This document shows, one piece after another, positions 8,359 to 18,420 of a stretch of 55,567 nt of DNA. Source of the DNA: Gammaproteobacteria bacterium (GTDB lineage Bacteria; Pseudomonadota; Gammaproteobacteria; Natronospirales; REEB76). The stretch spans positions 1-55,567 of the forward strand of contig JAGWOR010000012.1 in assembly GCA_028870845.1 (NCBI GenBank), read 5' to 3'. The first letter of the stretch is position 1; each line of letters begins with the position of its first letter. A program made the position numbers and the translations under genes. The notes beneath the pieces are model-generated. The model saw only the letters and a program-made list of their open reading frames with translations. It did no database searches and had not been told where the DNA came from.

Positions 8359-8399
8359 GCCCCCAGGGATGGGGGCGAACAATCCCACCCTCTGCGCCA
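8359..8399 (+). repeat. CANGGATG hairpin followed by a degenerate tRNA-Ser 3' end
   Basis: Bases 8381-8399 match the last 19 bases of the tRNA gene (8236-8254) with one mismatch. They are preceded by a hairpin at 8359-8376 (GCCCCCA, loop GGGA, TGGGGGC). Tracts this short at the 3' end of a tRNA gene are typical of integration-site remnants. Only about 100 bp separate them from the tRNA and no integrase is present. Between them is another 9-bp hairpin, CAAGTTTGT/ACAAACTTG (about 8309-8331). Confidence 0.75.
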
Positions 8400-8508
8400 A
8401 TATTGCATTACACTAGAACTTGCCTCGAATTGCTTGTCACCCTTCTCCCACCGGGACAGGGAAATAAGAGATAATTTCTAGTTACAGCTCATAGCCTGGA
8501 ACACACGC

Positions 8509-8847
8509 ATGGCCCCACGCCACATCTATAAAGTGATCTTCATGAACCAGGGCAAGATCTACGAGGTCTATGCCCGCAAGGTGAGCCAGGAGGGCTTCTG
8601 GGGATTCATCGAGATCGAGCAGTTGGTGTTCGGCGAGCGCTCCAGCGTGGTGCTGGATCCCAGCGAAGAGAAACTCAAGGACGAGTTCGCCGGCGTCAAG
8701 CGCACTTTCATCCCCATGCACGCGGTGGTGCGCATCGACGAGGTGGCCAGGGAAGGCACCGCCAAGATCATCGCCATGGACGGCGCTTCCAACGTGACGC
8801 CATTCCCCATGCCCGTGTACACACCGGGCAGTACCACCAAGAAATGA
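8509..8847 (+). CDS. DUF1820 family protein
   Basis: A small soluble protein of 112 residues recognised as DUF1820, a family of unknown function common in Pseudomonas- and Xanthomonas-type gammaproteobacteria. The conserved N-terminal part reads HIYKVIFMNQGKIYEVYA, then GFWGFIEIEQLVFGE, with FIPMHAVVRIDEV in the middle. It has no signal peptide, membrane segment or catalytic motif. A -10-like GATAAT at 8470-8475 lies about 35 bases before the start. The next gene begins 31 bases downstream in the same direction, so the two may be cotranscribed. Confidence 0.85.
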   Translation: MAPRHIYKVIFMNQGKIYEVYARKVSQEGFWGFIEIEQLVFGERSSVVLDPSEEKLKDEFAGVKRTFIPMHAVVRIDEVAREGTAKIIAMDGASNVTPFPMPVYTPGSTTKK

Positions 8848-8878
8848 GTTTGACAGCCCTACGGGTGCAGTCCTGAGC

Positions 8879-9649
8879 ATGCGCTTCGCCATGCTGGGCA
8901 GCGGCAGCCGCGGCAACGCCACGCTGGTGGAATGCGGTGACACCATCGTCATGGTGGATTGCGGGTTTTCCGCCACCGAAACCCGCGCCCGGCTGGCGCG
9001 CTTGGGGCTGGAGCCAGATGATATTTCGGTGTTGCTCATCACCCACGAACACTCGGACCACGTGAACGGCGCGGCGCGCTTCGCCGGCCGCCATGAAATT
9101 CCGGTGTGGTGCACTCGGGGAACCCTGGCGGCCTGCGCCAGGGCCGGGTTGCAGAGCGCGGAAACTTTCGATCCGCAGCTGCAACTGGATTTGGGCGACC
9201 TGCAGATCGTGCCCCTGACGGTGCCCCATGATGCGCGCGAACCCACCCAGTTCACCATTACCGACGGCTTGCACAAACTGGGCATTCTCACCGACACCGG
9301 CAGCATCACCGATCATATCCGCCGGCGGCTGGCGGATTGCGACGCGCTGATCCTGGAATGCAACCACGACAGCGAGATGCTGGAGTATGGCCCGTATCCC
9401 GAGCCGCTCAAGGCGCGGGTCGGCGGTCCGCTGGGTCATCTGAGCAATGCCCAGGCGGCGGAGTTGCTGGCGGATCTGGATTGCGGGGCGCTGCAGCATC
9501 TGGTGGCGGCCCATCTGAGCGAGAAGAACAACACCCCGGCATTGGCGCGCGCCGCACTGGCCGGCGCCTTGAACTGCGAACTGCAGTGGATCCAGGTGGC
9601 GTCCCAGGATTCTGGTCTGGACTGGCGTGAACTGCTGACGCCGGTCTGA
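8879..9649 (+). CDS. MBL-fold metallo-hydrolase (YycJ/WalJ-like)
   Basis: A 256-residue metallo-beta-lactamase-fold hydrolase, probably a phosphodiesterase acting on nucleic acid. The opening [17 protein letters not shown] is characteristic of the YycJ-type group. The di-metal motif THEHSDH is near residues 58-64. A later GILTDTG and LECNHD supply further metal ligands, and LSNAQA and AAHLSEKNN resemble the C-terminal motifs of the group. The substrate in cells is not known from sequence. It lies between DUF1820 and purL; the 112-bp gap to purL contains a likely purL promoter. Confidence 0.85.
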   Translation: MRFAMLGSGSRGNATLVECGDTIVMVDCGFSATETRARLARLGLEPDDISVLLITHEHSDHVNGAARFAGRHEIPVWCTRGTLAACARAGLQSAETFDPQLQLDLGDLQIVPLTVPHDAREPTQFTITDGLHKLGILTDTGSITDHIRRRLADCDALILECNHDSEMLEYGPYPEPLKARVGGPLGHLSNAQAAELLADLDCGALQHLVAAHLSEKNNTPALARAALAGALNCELQWIQVASQDSGLDWRELLTPV

Positions 9650-9702
9650 ATGGCGGCATCCGCCTGCGGCCGGGCCGGCGAACCGGCGCCGCGGATTCCA
9701 GC

Positions 9703-9732
9703 TTGGAGGGCCGGATGGCCTTCCGGTAAAAT
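9703..9732 (+). promoter_or_regulatory. Likely purL promoter
   Basis: TTGGAG at 9703-9708 and TAAAAT at 9727-9732 are separated by 18 bases, about 30 bases before the purL ATG. The -10 lies in the small dyad GGTAAAATACC. No PurR-like operator is evident by eye. Confidence 0.5.
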
Positions 9733-9761
9733 ACCCGTCTGTTCACGCCCAAGGACCCAGC

Positions 9762-12700
9762 ATGCTGCAGTTCCGTGGTGGCCCGGCACTCTCCGGGTTC
9801 CGCATCCAGAAACTGCTCGACAATCTCCGCAACCTGATCCCCTCGGTACGCGCACTCAGCGCCGAGTACCGCTATTTCGTGGACATGAACGGCGGCATCA
9901 GCGCCGGCGAGGAGCGCATCCTCAAGGAACTGCTGGCCGAAGGCCGGCCGCCGGCGGAACAGGAACCGGCCGGCCAGCTGCTGCTGTGCGTGGCGCGCTT
10001 CGGCACCATCTCCCCCTGGGCCAGCAAGGCCACCGATATCGCGCACAACTGCGGGCTGGTGAAAATCCAGCGTATCGAACGCGGCATCGCCTACCACCTG
10101 GAAACCACGGGCGCCGCGCTGCAACGCGACGCGCTGCTGAAAGCCGGATCGGTGTTGCACGACCGCATGACCCAGAGCCTGCTGCTAGACGCGGCCCTGG
10201 CGGTGCGGCTGTTTGAGCAGGCCTCACCGGCGAAACTCCACAGCATCGAGGTGCTGAAGGGCGGGCGCAAGGCGCTGGTGAAAGCCAACAAGTCCTTCGG
10301 TTTCGCCCTGTCGGAAGACGAAATCGATTACCTGCTGAAGTATTACAGCGGCCTGGAACGCAATCCCACCGACGCCGAGCTCATGATGTTCGCCCAGGCC
10401 AATTCCGAGCACTGCCGCCACAAGATTTTCCGCGGCGACTGGATCATCGATGGCCAGCCCCAGAGCGTTTCGCTGTTCGACATGATCCGCAGCACCTACA
10501 ACCACAATTCCCAAGGGGTGTTGTCGGCCTACCGCGACAATGCCGCGGTGATTCAGGGCCACATGGGCCGGCGTTTCTTCCCGCGTCCCCTGGACAAGCT
10601 CTACACGCACTCGCAGGAAGCAGTCCCGATACTCATCAAGGTGGAAACCCACAACCATCCCACCGCCATCTCACCTTTTCCGGGGGCCGCCACCGGCTCC
10701 GGCGGCGAGATCCGCGATGAAGCCGCCACCGGCCGGGGTGCCAAGCCCAAGGCCGGGCTCACCGGCTTTACCGTTTCCAATCTGCGGATTCCCGGATTCG
10801 AGCAACCCTGGGAACCGGATTCCGGCCGCCCGCAGCGCATGGCTTCCGCCCTGGAGATCATGCTGGAAGGCCCCATCGGCGCCGCCAGTTTCAACAATGA
10901 ATTCGGCCGGCCGGCCATCAACGGCTATTTCCGCAGTTTTGAAATGCAGGTCAACGGCGTGGGGCGCGGCTACCACAAGCCCATCATGATCGCCGGCGGC
11001 CTGGGCAATGTGCGCGCTATGCACGTGGAAAAATCTGACTTGCCGGTGGGCGCCAAAGTGGTGGTGCTGGGCGGTCCCGCCATGAAGATCGGCTTAGGCG
11101 GCGGCGCGGCCTCCAGCATGGCCAGCGGCGCCGGCATCGAGGAGCTGGACTTCGCTTCGGTGCAGCGCGGCAATCCGGAAATGCAGCGCCGTGCCCAGGA
11201 AGTGATCAATGCCTGCTGGGCCCTGGGGGACGCCAACCCGGTTGTTTCGGTGCACGACGTGGGCGCCGGCGGCCTGTCCAACGCCGTGCCGGAAATCCTG
11301 GACGCCAGCAAGCGCGGCGGCCGGGTGGAACTGCGGCGCATACCCAACGACGAACCCGGCATGTCGCCCATGGAACTGTGGTGCAACGAGTCCCAGGAGC
11401 GCTTCGTGCTGGCGGTGGCGCCGGCGCAGCTCATGGAATTCGAACGCATCTGCAAACGCGAGCGCTGCCCGTTCGCGGTCATCGGCGAGGCCAGCGACGA
11501 GCGCAGGCTGGTGATTACCGACGCAGTCTTCAATGACAGGCCGGTGGACATGGGCATGGAGGCGCTGCTGGGCAAGCCGCCCAAGATGCTGCGCGATGTG
11601 CGCCGCGTGAAAGTGCCGCTCACGGCTTTTCAAACCGCCGGGCTGGACCTGCAGGAAGCCGCGCGGCGCGTGCTGCGGCTGCCGGCGGTGGCCGACAAGG
11701 GCTTTCTGATCACCATCGGCGACCGCACCGTGGGCGGCCTGGTGTGCCGCGACCAGATGGTGGGGCCCTGGCAGGTGCCGGTGAGCGACGTGGCGGTGAC
11801 CGCGGTGGATTACGACGCTTGCCACGGCGAAGCCATGGCCATGGGCGAACGCACGCCGCTGGCGCTGGTGAACGCGCCGGCATCCGGCCGCATGGCGGTG
11901 GCGGAAGCCATCACCAACATGGCCGCGGCCGACATCGGCGAATTGTCGAATCTGCGCCTGTCCGCCAACTGGATGGCGGCCTGCGGACACCCGGGGGAGG
12001 ATGCGGCGCTCTACGACACCGTCAAGGCCGTGAGTGAACTGTGCGTGGCCCTGAACATCGCCATCCCCGTGGGCAAGGATTCGCTCTCCATGAAAACCGT
12101 GTGGCAGGACGGCAAAGCCACCCACGCCATGCTGGCGCCGGTGTCGCTGATCGCATCGGCGTTCGCCCCGGTGGAGGACGTGCGCCGGACGCTGACGCCG
12201 CAGCTGCAGCTGGATCAGGGTGACACCGCGCTGCTGCTGGTGGATTTGGGCGGCGGTCGCAACCGCCTGGGCGGCTCCTGCCTGGCGCAGGTGTTCGGCG
12301 CCCTGGGCGAGGCCGGCCCCGACATTGAAAGCCCGGCTGAACTGGGGGGATTTTTCGCCGCCATCCAGGAATTGAACCGCGCCGAGCGGCTGCTGGCCTA
12401 CCATGACCGCTCGGATGGCGGCCTGTTTGTGAGCCTGTGTGAAATGGCGTTTGCCTCCCACTGCGGCATCGAAGCCAACCTGGAGGAGGTAGGCGAGGAC
12501 AGCGTCGCCGCGCTGTTTGCCGAGGAATGCGGCGCGCTGCTGCAGGTGCGCGCCGAGGATGTGCCGCTGGTGCAGCGGGTGTTCGCCAGCCATGGCCTGC
12601 TGAATGTGCCGGTGCTGGGCAGGCCGCGCCGAGACGACCGCATTGTATTTACCCATGCTGAACGCGTGGTGCTGGAGGACAGCCGCGTCGCCTATCAAGG

Positions 12701-13640
12701 CCTGTGGAGTGAAACCAGCCTGCACCTGCAGCGGCTGCGCGACCATCCGCGCTGCGCGCAGCAGGAATTCGACGCCAAGCTGGAAACGGGTGATCCCGGC
12801 CTGCACGCCAAACTGAGTTTCGATGCCAGTGAAAATGTGGCTGCGCCGTATATCGCCACGGGATTGCGCCCGCGCATCGCGGTGCTGCGGGAGCAGGGCG
12901 TGAACGGCCAGAGCGAAATGGCGGCGGCTTTCGACCGCGCCGGTTTCGCCGCCATCGACGTGCACATGACCGACATTGCCGAGGGCCGGGTGACGCTCAC
13001 GGAGTACGCCGGCATCGTCGCCTGCGGCGGGTTTTCCTACGGCGACGTGCTGGGCGCCGGCCAGGGCTGGGCCAAGTCCATCCTGTTCAATCCGCGGGCG
13101 CGCGACGAGTTCGGGCGGTTCTTCGACCGCAATGACAGTTTCGGCCTGGGAGTGTGCAACGGCTGCCAGATGATGGCGGCGCTCGGCGACCTGATTCCCG
13201 GCACCGTGGGCTGGCCGCGATTCGTGCGCAACGCCTCGGAACAGTTCGAGGGGCGTTTGAGCCTGGTGGAAATCCAGCCCTCCGCTTCGCTGCTGTTCAG
13301 CGGCATGCAGGGCACGGTGCTGCCCATCGCGGTGGCCCACGGCGAAGGCCGGGCGGAATTCACCCGCGTGGACGGCGCCCAGCAGCTGCTTGCCAGCGGG
13401 CGGGTGCCGCTGCGCTTCGTGGACAACCATGAACGCCACACCGAGGCCTATCCCGCCAATCCCAACGGTTCGCCGCTGGGCATCGCCGGCATTTGCAATA
13501 CTGACGGGCGCTTTACCCTGCTGATGCCGCACCCGGAGCGAGTGTTCCGCAGCCTGCAGATGTCCTGGCACCCGCGCGGCTGGGGCGAGGATTCACCCTG
13601 GATGCGGATGTTTCACAATGCCCGCGCCTGGCTGGGCTGA
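9762..13640 (+). CDS. purL: Phosphoribosylformylglycinamidine synthase (FGAM synthase)
   Basis: The large single-chain purine enzyme (1292 residues) that converts FGAR, glutamine and ATP to FGAM. It contains, in order, an N-terminal PurS-like domain, a linker, two AIRS-like ATPase halves and a C-terminal glutaminase. The glutamine site has the nucleophile in [11 protein letters not shown] and the His-Glu in [27 protein letters not shown] marks the first ATPase half, and [11 protein letters not shown] lies in the second. The length nearly equals that of the E. coli protein. ATG 9762 is preceded by AAGGA. The two-subunit PurQ/PurL form is not needed here. Confidence 0.98.
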   Translation: MLQFRGGPALSGFRIQKLLDNLRNLIPSVRALSAEYRYFVDMNGGISAGEERILKELLAEGRPPAEQEPAGQLLLCVARFGTISPWASKATDIAHNCGLVKIQRIERGIAYHLETTGAALQRDALLKAGSVLHDRMTQSLLLDAALAVRLFEQASPAKLHSIEVLKGGRKALVKANKSFGFALSEDEIDYLLKYYSGLERNPTDAELMMFAQANSEHCRHKIFRGDWIIDGQPQSVSLFDMIRSTYNHNSQGVLSAYRDNAAVIQGHMGRRFFPRPLDKLYTHSQEAVPILIKVETHNHPTAISPFPGAATGSGGEIRDEAATGRGAKPKAGLTGFTVSNLRIPGFEQPWEPDSGRPQRMASALEIMLEGPIGAASFNNEFGRPAINGYFRSFEMQVNGVGRGYHKPIMIAGGLGNVRAMHVEKSDLPVGAKVVVLGGPAMKIGLGGGAASSMASGAGIEELDFASVQRGNPEMQRRAQEVINACWALGDANPVVSVHDVGAGGLSNAVPEILDASKRGGRVELRRIPNDEPGMSPMELWCNESQERFVLAVAPAQLMEFERICKRERCPFAVIGEASDERRLVITDAVFNDRPVDMGMEALLGKPPKMLRDVRRVKVPLTAFQTAGLDLQEAARRVLRLPAVADKGFLITIGDRTVGGLVCRDQMVGPWQVPVSDVAVTAVDYDACHGEAMAMGERTPLALVNAPASGRMAVAEAITNMAAADIGELSNLRLSANWMAACGHPGEDAALYDTVKAVSELCVALNIAIPVGKDSLSMKTVWQDGKATHAMLAPVSLIASAFAPVEDVRRTLTPQLQLDQGDTALLLVDLGGGRNRLGGSCLAQVFGALGEAGPDIESPAELGGFFAAIQELNRAERLLAYHDRSDGGLFVSLCEMAFASHCGIEANLEEVGEDSVAALFAEECGALLQVRAEDVPLVQRVFASHGLLNVPVLGRPRRDDRIVFTHAERVVLEDSRVAYQGLWSETSLHLQRLRDHPRCAQQEFDAKLETGDPGLHAKLSFDASENVAAPYIATGLRPRIAVLREQGVNGQSEMAAAFDRAGFAAIDVHMTDIAEGRVTLTEYAGIVACGGFSYGDVLGAGQGWAKSILFNPRARDEFGRFFDRNDSFGLGVCNGCQMMAALGDLIPGTVGWPRFVRNASEQFEGRLSLVEIQPSASLLFSGMQGTVLPIAVAHGEGRAEFTRVDGAQQLLASGRVPLRFVDNHERHTEAYPANPNGSPLGIAGICNTDGRFTLLMPHPERVFRSLQMSWHPRGWGEDSPWMRMFHNARAWLG

Positions 13641-13707
13641 CGGGCGAAAAAAACCGGGATTTACCCCTGGATTTGCCGGCGGGATGCAGCGATCAACTTG
13701 CCAGCTA

Positions 13708-15339
13708 TCAGTCCGGGATGCACACGTGATAGCCCATGGGGATGTTGCAGACGCCGTCGTTCTGGGAATGGTTTCTCAGGCGGTAGACGAATTCCTCGAC
13801 CATGCGCTGCGCCACCGGCACGCCTGCGGCGCTGGCCGGCGCAAATTTCCACTGGCGCAGCGCATCCATGGACGCATTCCCGAACAGGATTGAACCGCTG
13901 ATGTGGGTCACCCGCATGTCCGTGATTTTGCCCTCGGGCGTCAGGGTGAAGGCCACCGTGGCGCTGCCTTCCACGCCGCGTTCCAGCGCGAACACCGGAT
14001 AGACGGGGGCGTGCGTTTCAATCACGCTGGCCGCCATGTGCTGGTAATTATTTTGGGTCTTGACGGCTGCTGCAGCCACAACTGCCGGTGCTGGTGCAAG
14101 CAGCGGCGCGGTTGGAGCGGAGATCGGCGCATGTTGCAGGCGCTGCGCTGCAGGCATGTGAATGGCAGTCAGTGTATGCGGCTGCTGCAGGGCGGCAATT
14201 GGAACATGCGGCGCGACCATGGGGGGCGCCGGAGGTTGCACCAGCGCCGGTGTATGCGGAACAGCCGTGTTGCCCAGCAGGCCGTACTTGGCCGCAAGTA
14301 ATGGCTGCAACACCGGTTGTTGGCGGGTGATTTGGGTGAGGGTGGCGGCCAGCAACAATGCGGAGATAATCAGCAGCGGCAGCCAGAAAACCGGCGCATC
14401 CTGGGTGCGCAGGCCCAGCAGGCGGTGGATCCTGTTGAATATCTGCCCGCCATCCGCGCCCAACAGCAATGCTTTGTGTGGATGGCGCAGGCTCTCGAGT
14501 TCCGTCAATGCCCGCGCATAGGCCACGGCGTTGCCGTGCAATCCCACCACCATGTCATCGCAGCACAACTCGCGTTCCATGCGCGCCTGGCGTGAAATCC
14601 AGCCCACCACCGGGTGATAGAACAACAGGGTTTCCACCGCCACTTGCAGCAGGTTCCAGAAATAATCCTGCCGGCAGATATGCGCCAGTTCATGGGCCAG
14701 TATGAGTTCCATCTGTTCGGGCGTCAGGCCCGCGATGCTGCTGGGAGGGATCAGGATGACGGGCTTCAGCCAGCCGATAACGGAGGGCACCGCGACGCCG
14801 GTGGAAACCGCCAGCCGCACGGCCTTTGAGATGCCGAACTGCCGGCAGAGTGTCTCGATTTTGGACTGCCATTCCTGCAGGTAAACGAAGCTGGCGGTTT
14901 TGCGGATGCCATAGGCATGATGCCAGCTGCGGAACACGCGGATGGTCGCGACGCTGACGCCCAGCAGCCAGATGGGAACCGCCCACGGTATCAGGCGCTG
15001 CAGCCAAGGGCCGAGCAACGCGCTCGCGCCGGGTGACACGCCGGCGGCCTGCTGGGCATGGGAAGCGCCCACCACAGAGAGCATGTGGGCTGCCAGTTGC
15101 GGATCCTGAGCCACGGCATCGCCCGCCAGGTGGATGAAGGTGATGACCGGCAACGCGGCCAAGGCCGCCAGTGTGCCCAGCGCCAGGTGGTAGCGGGCCC
15201 TGGGCGACTTGCCCTTGAGCATGTGCCGTGCGCACAGGTATACCAGGCCCACCGCGATGCCCTGCCACACGAAATGCACCAGTGTCCAGCCAAGCCGGTG
15301 GACAAACGCTGAATCCAGCAGCACCTGCAGGGTATTCAT
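13708..15339 (-). CDS. M56 (BlaR1-like) membrane metallopeptidase with TonB-like C-terminus
   Basis: A 543-residue inner-membrane sensor peptidase. The N-terminal half has about four hydrophobic segments (first near residues 15-35) and the zinc motif HELAH within LILAHELAHICRQDYFWN, as in BlaR1/MecR1. A Pro/Ala/Gln-rich linker (about residues 355-440) leads to a C-terminal domain with VYPVFALERGVEGSATVAF and LRQWKFAPA, typical of TonB C-terminal domains. There is no penicillin-binding domain, so the signal is not necessarily a beta-lactam. Its start overlaps the stop of the BlaI-like gene by four bases, the standard repressor-then-sensor order. Confidence 0.85.
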   Translation of the reverse strand: MNTLQVLLDSAFVHRLGWTLVHFVWQGIAVGLVYLCARHMLKGKSPRARYHLALGTLAALAALPVITFIHLAGDAVAQDPQLAAHMLSVVGASHAQQAAGVSPGASALLGPWLQRLIPWAVPIWLLGVSVATIRVFRSWHHAYGIRKTASFVYLQEWQSKIETLCRQFGISKAVRLAVSTGVAVPSVIGWLKPVILIPPSSIAGLTPEQMELILAHELAHICRQDYFWNLLQVAVETLLFYHPVVGWISRQARMERELCCDDMVVGLHGNAVAYARALTELESLRHPHKALLLGADGGQIFNRIHRLLGLRTQDAPVFWLPLLIISALLLAATLTQITRQQPVLQPLLAAKYGLLGNTAVPHTPALVQPPAPPMVAPHVPIAALQQPHTLTAIHMPAAQRLQHAPISAPTAPLLAPAPAVVAAAAVKTQNNYQHMAASVIETHAPVYPVFALERGVEGSATVAFTLTPEGKITDMRVTHISGSILFGNASMDALRQWKFAPASAAGVPVAQRMVEEFVYRLRNHSQNDGVCNIPMGYHVCIPD

Positions 15340-15743
15340 AGGTGATGCTTCTCCAGTTCATCCAGACGCGCCCGGATGCGGCGGATTTCCTCCAGGCTGG
15401 CGGGTTTGGCGGAACCCAGTGCCTGCATGACCAGTTCTGCAGCGGAGCCTTCAAATACGCGGTGCAGCAGCTTGCCCAGGATCTGGCGCTGGGTTTGGGG
15501 CCGGCTCAACACCGCCTTGTAGACATGCGCGCGCTCTGCGTCGTCCCGGCTCACCAGACCCTTCTGGTACATGATCTGCAGCATGCTCAGCACCGTGGTG
15601 TAGGCCAGGCCGTGGCGCTCCAGGGATTCGTGCACCTGACGGACGGTGCAGGGGCCCAGATGCCAGAGCACGCATAGTATTTCGAGTTCGGTCTCGGTGG
15701 GTTCGGGCAAGCCCGGTTTGGCGGAAGTTTTCCTGGGCGTCAT
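15336..15743 (-). CDS. BlaI/MecI/CopY-family repressor
   Basis: A winged-helix repressor of about 135 residues. The DNA-binding part PTETELEILCVLWHLGPCTV continues to YTTVLSMLQIMYQKGLV, which matches the BlaI/MecI family; the C-terminal helices provide dimerisation. ATG 15743 (MTPRKTSAKPG) is favoured; the frame is open to 15827 but that would run across the operator. In this family a membrane M56 peptidase triggers cleavage of the repressor, and that gene follows with a four-base overlap. TAGTA/TACTA dyads lie just upstream and again before the divergent lipoprotein gene, so it probably controls both sides. Confidence 0.88.
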   Translation of the reverse strand: MTPRKTSAKPGLPEPTETELEILCVLWHLGPCTVRQVHESLERHGLAYTTVLSMLQIMYQKGLVSRDDAERAHVYKAVLSRPQTQRQILGKLLHRVFEGSAAELVMQALGSAKPASLEEIRRIRARLDELEKHHL

Positions 15744-15790
15744 CGGTTGCGCGATCCTGGTGGCTGGTTTTAATGCGATGCCATGAAGTA

Positions 15791-15816
15791 TAGTACAGAC
15801 TACTAGGGAGCTAGTA
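15791..15816. promoter_or_regulatory. Operator O1 for the BlaI-like repressor
   Basis: Three half-sites in a row: TAGTA (15791-15795), TACTA (15801-15805) and TAGTA (15812-15816). They make two overlapping perfect dyads, TAGTA-N5-TACTA and TACTAG-N4-CTAGTA. Known BlaI/MecI operators are built from TACTACA-type half-sites. A minus-strand -10-like TATACT (15787-15792) abuts the site, so bound repressor would block its own gene. Confidence 0.65.
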
Positions 15817-15831
15817 ATTTTTTCCAAGCCC

Positions 15832-15859
15832 TTGCAAATTCCCTGGATCGTCTTATACT
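15832..15859 (+). promoter_or_regulatory. Likely promoter of the small lipoprotein gene
   Basis: TTGCAA at 15832-15837 and TATACT at 15854-15859 are 16 bases apart. The -10 overlaps operator O2, which suggests repression by the BlaI-like protein. The predicted leader before ATG 15931 is about 65 nt. Confidence 0.55.
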
Positions 15860-15874
15860 ACTACTCGAATAGTA
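15856..15874. promoter_or_regulatory. Operator O2 for the BlaI-like repressor
   Basis: TACTACTACTCGAATAGTA contains TACTA and TAGTA half-sites, including the dyad TACT-N5-AGTA. The half-site is the same as in O1, 40 bases away. Its position over the -10 of the divergent promoter makes it a probable second operator. Confidence 0.55.
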
Positions 15875-15930
15875 CTTTTTGCGCAGTACTCCACCGGTTG
15901 GGTGGCAATTTCATTAAGGAACAAGCAGTT

Positions 15931-16224
15931 ATGAACAAAACCTTGACCGTACTCGGCGCCAGCCTGTTGCTGTTGGGCTGCGCCACCCAAAAACCCGCGG
16001 CCAACAATCAGGCCGGCCCGGTCATCATGCACGGCACCAAACCGGAGGCGGACAAGAACATGATTTGTTCCCGTTCCCGTCCCATGGATTCCCACATACC
16101 GGAGCTTATCTGCGTGACCCCGGCAGAGGCCGCCGCCCGCAAGAAGGCTGCACAGCAGCAAATGCAGAACTACCAAAATTCGCCTTCAGCTGGCGGCTGT
16201 CCCCCAACCTGCGATTTGGAATAG
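15931..16224 (+). CDS. Small lipoprotein with paired-cysteine motif
   Basis: A 97-residue predicted lipoprotein. The signal sequence MNKTLTVLGASLLLLGC ends at a lipobox with Cys17. The mature part has the motif MICSRSRPMDSHIPELICV near the middle, shared with the protein at 16336-16641, and a C-terminal GGCPPTCD. I know no assigned function; small proteins with C-x-[ST]-x-x-P-x-x-S-[HR]-I-P-x-x-[IV]-C patterns occur in Lysobacterales-type bacteria. ATG 15931 follows AAGGA; the frame is open to 15832 but would cross the promoter. It probably belongs to the BlaI-like regulon. Confidence 0.75.
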   Translation: MNKTLTVLGASLLLLGCATQKPAANNQAGPVIMHGTKPEADKNMICSRSRPMDSHIPELICVTPAEAAARKKAAQQQMQNYQNSPSAGGCPPTCDLE

Positions 16225-16335
16225 ACCCTCCCGGCATCCGCAGCAGCCACAGCAATTCACCGCGGGGACGCGCATTGGTAAACGCCGGCGAATGATCAAT
16301 TTGCCGGCAACCACATCCATCCAAGGAGGGTGCAT

Positions 16336-16641
16336 ATGTTCAAGGCTTGTCTGACTGTGATATTTGTTTCCGGTGCGGTCATGGACTGTGCTTCACAAGC
16401 TGCACCCCAATCGGCTTCAACAGCCGGGGTGGAGAAGCGCGTGGCGGTGCTTCGCGGCACCATACCCACGGACCGGAAATTGATCTGTTCACAATCCAGG
16501 CCGTTGGGTTCCCATATCCCGGAGCAGGTATGCATTACCAGGGCCGCACAGGAACTGCAGCGCAAGAAAACCCGGGAGAGGGTGCACGATCTTCAGACTG
16601 CGCCTGCACCGTTTAACAACTGCAACGCAACCGTGTGCTGA
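16336..16641 (+). CDS. Paralogue of the small paired-cysteine protein, probably exported
   Basis: About 101 residues, related to the gene 110 bp upstream through LICSQSRPLGSHIPEQVCI. The N-terminus MFKACLTVIFVSGAVMDCASQ is hydrophobic but has Asp before the Cys, which breaks the lipobox, so it may be a cleaved secreted protein or poorly lipidated. The C-terminus FNNCNATVC again ends in two cysteines. ATG 16336 sits six bases after AAGGAGG, a strong ribosome-binding site; a GTG at 16330 is possible. No own promoter is obvious, so it may be read from the promoter at 15832. Confidence 0.65.
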   Translation: MFKACLTVIFVSGAVMDCASQAAPQSASTAGVEKRVAVLRGTIPTDRKLICSQSRPLGSHIPEQVCITRAAQELQRKKTRERVHDLQTAPAPFNNCNATVC

Positions 16642-16723
16642 TCGCCATTTGAAACGCGATTCCACAGACCAAAAACGCGCTCTGGGGTAAACTACCGTCA
16701 CTAGCTTCTATGGAGCTGACGGC

Positions 16724-18394
<1,671 letters not shown>

Positions 18395-18420
18395 AGTCTG
18401 GTTCGGCGTGTAACGCTGCC

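Noticed and set aside
8371-8399. A second tRNA gene
   Set aside because: Only the last 19 bases resemble the tRNA-Ser 3' end; no acceptor partner, anticodon arm or D arm exists.
8083-8400. Minus-strand open frame of 105 codons across the tRNA
   Set aside because: It is the reverse of tRNA-Ser and its repeats; the GGEGGIRTH stretch is the well-known false protein from tRNA genes.
11094-13571. Long minus-strand frame (825 codons) opposite purL
   Set aside because: It mirrors the codon bias of purL, is rich in His/Gln/Arg/Ala without family resemblance, and has no own neighbours or ribosome-binding site.
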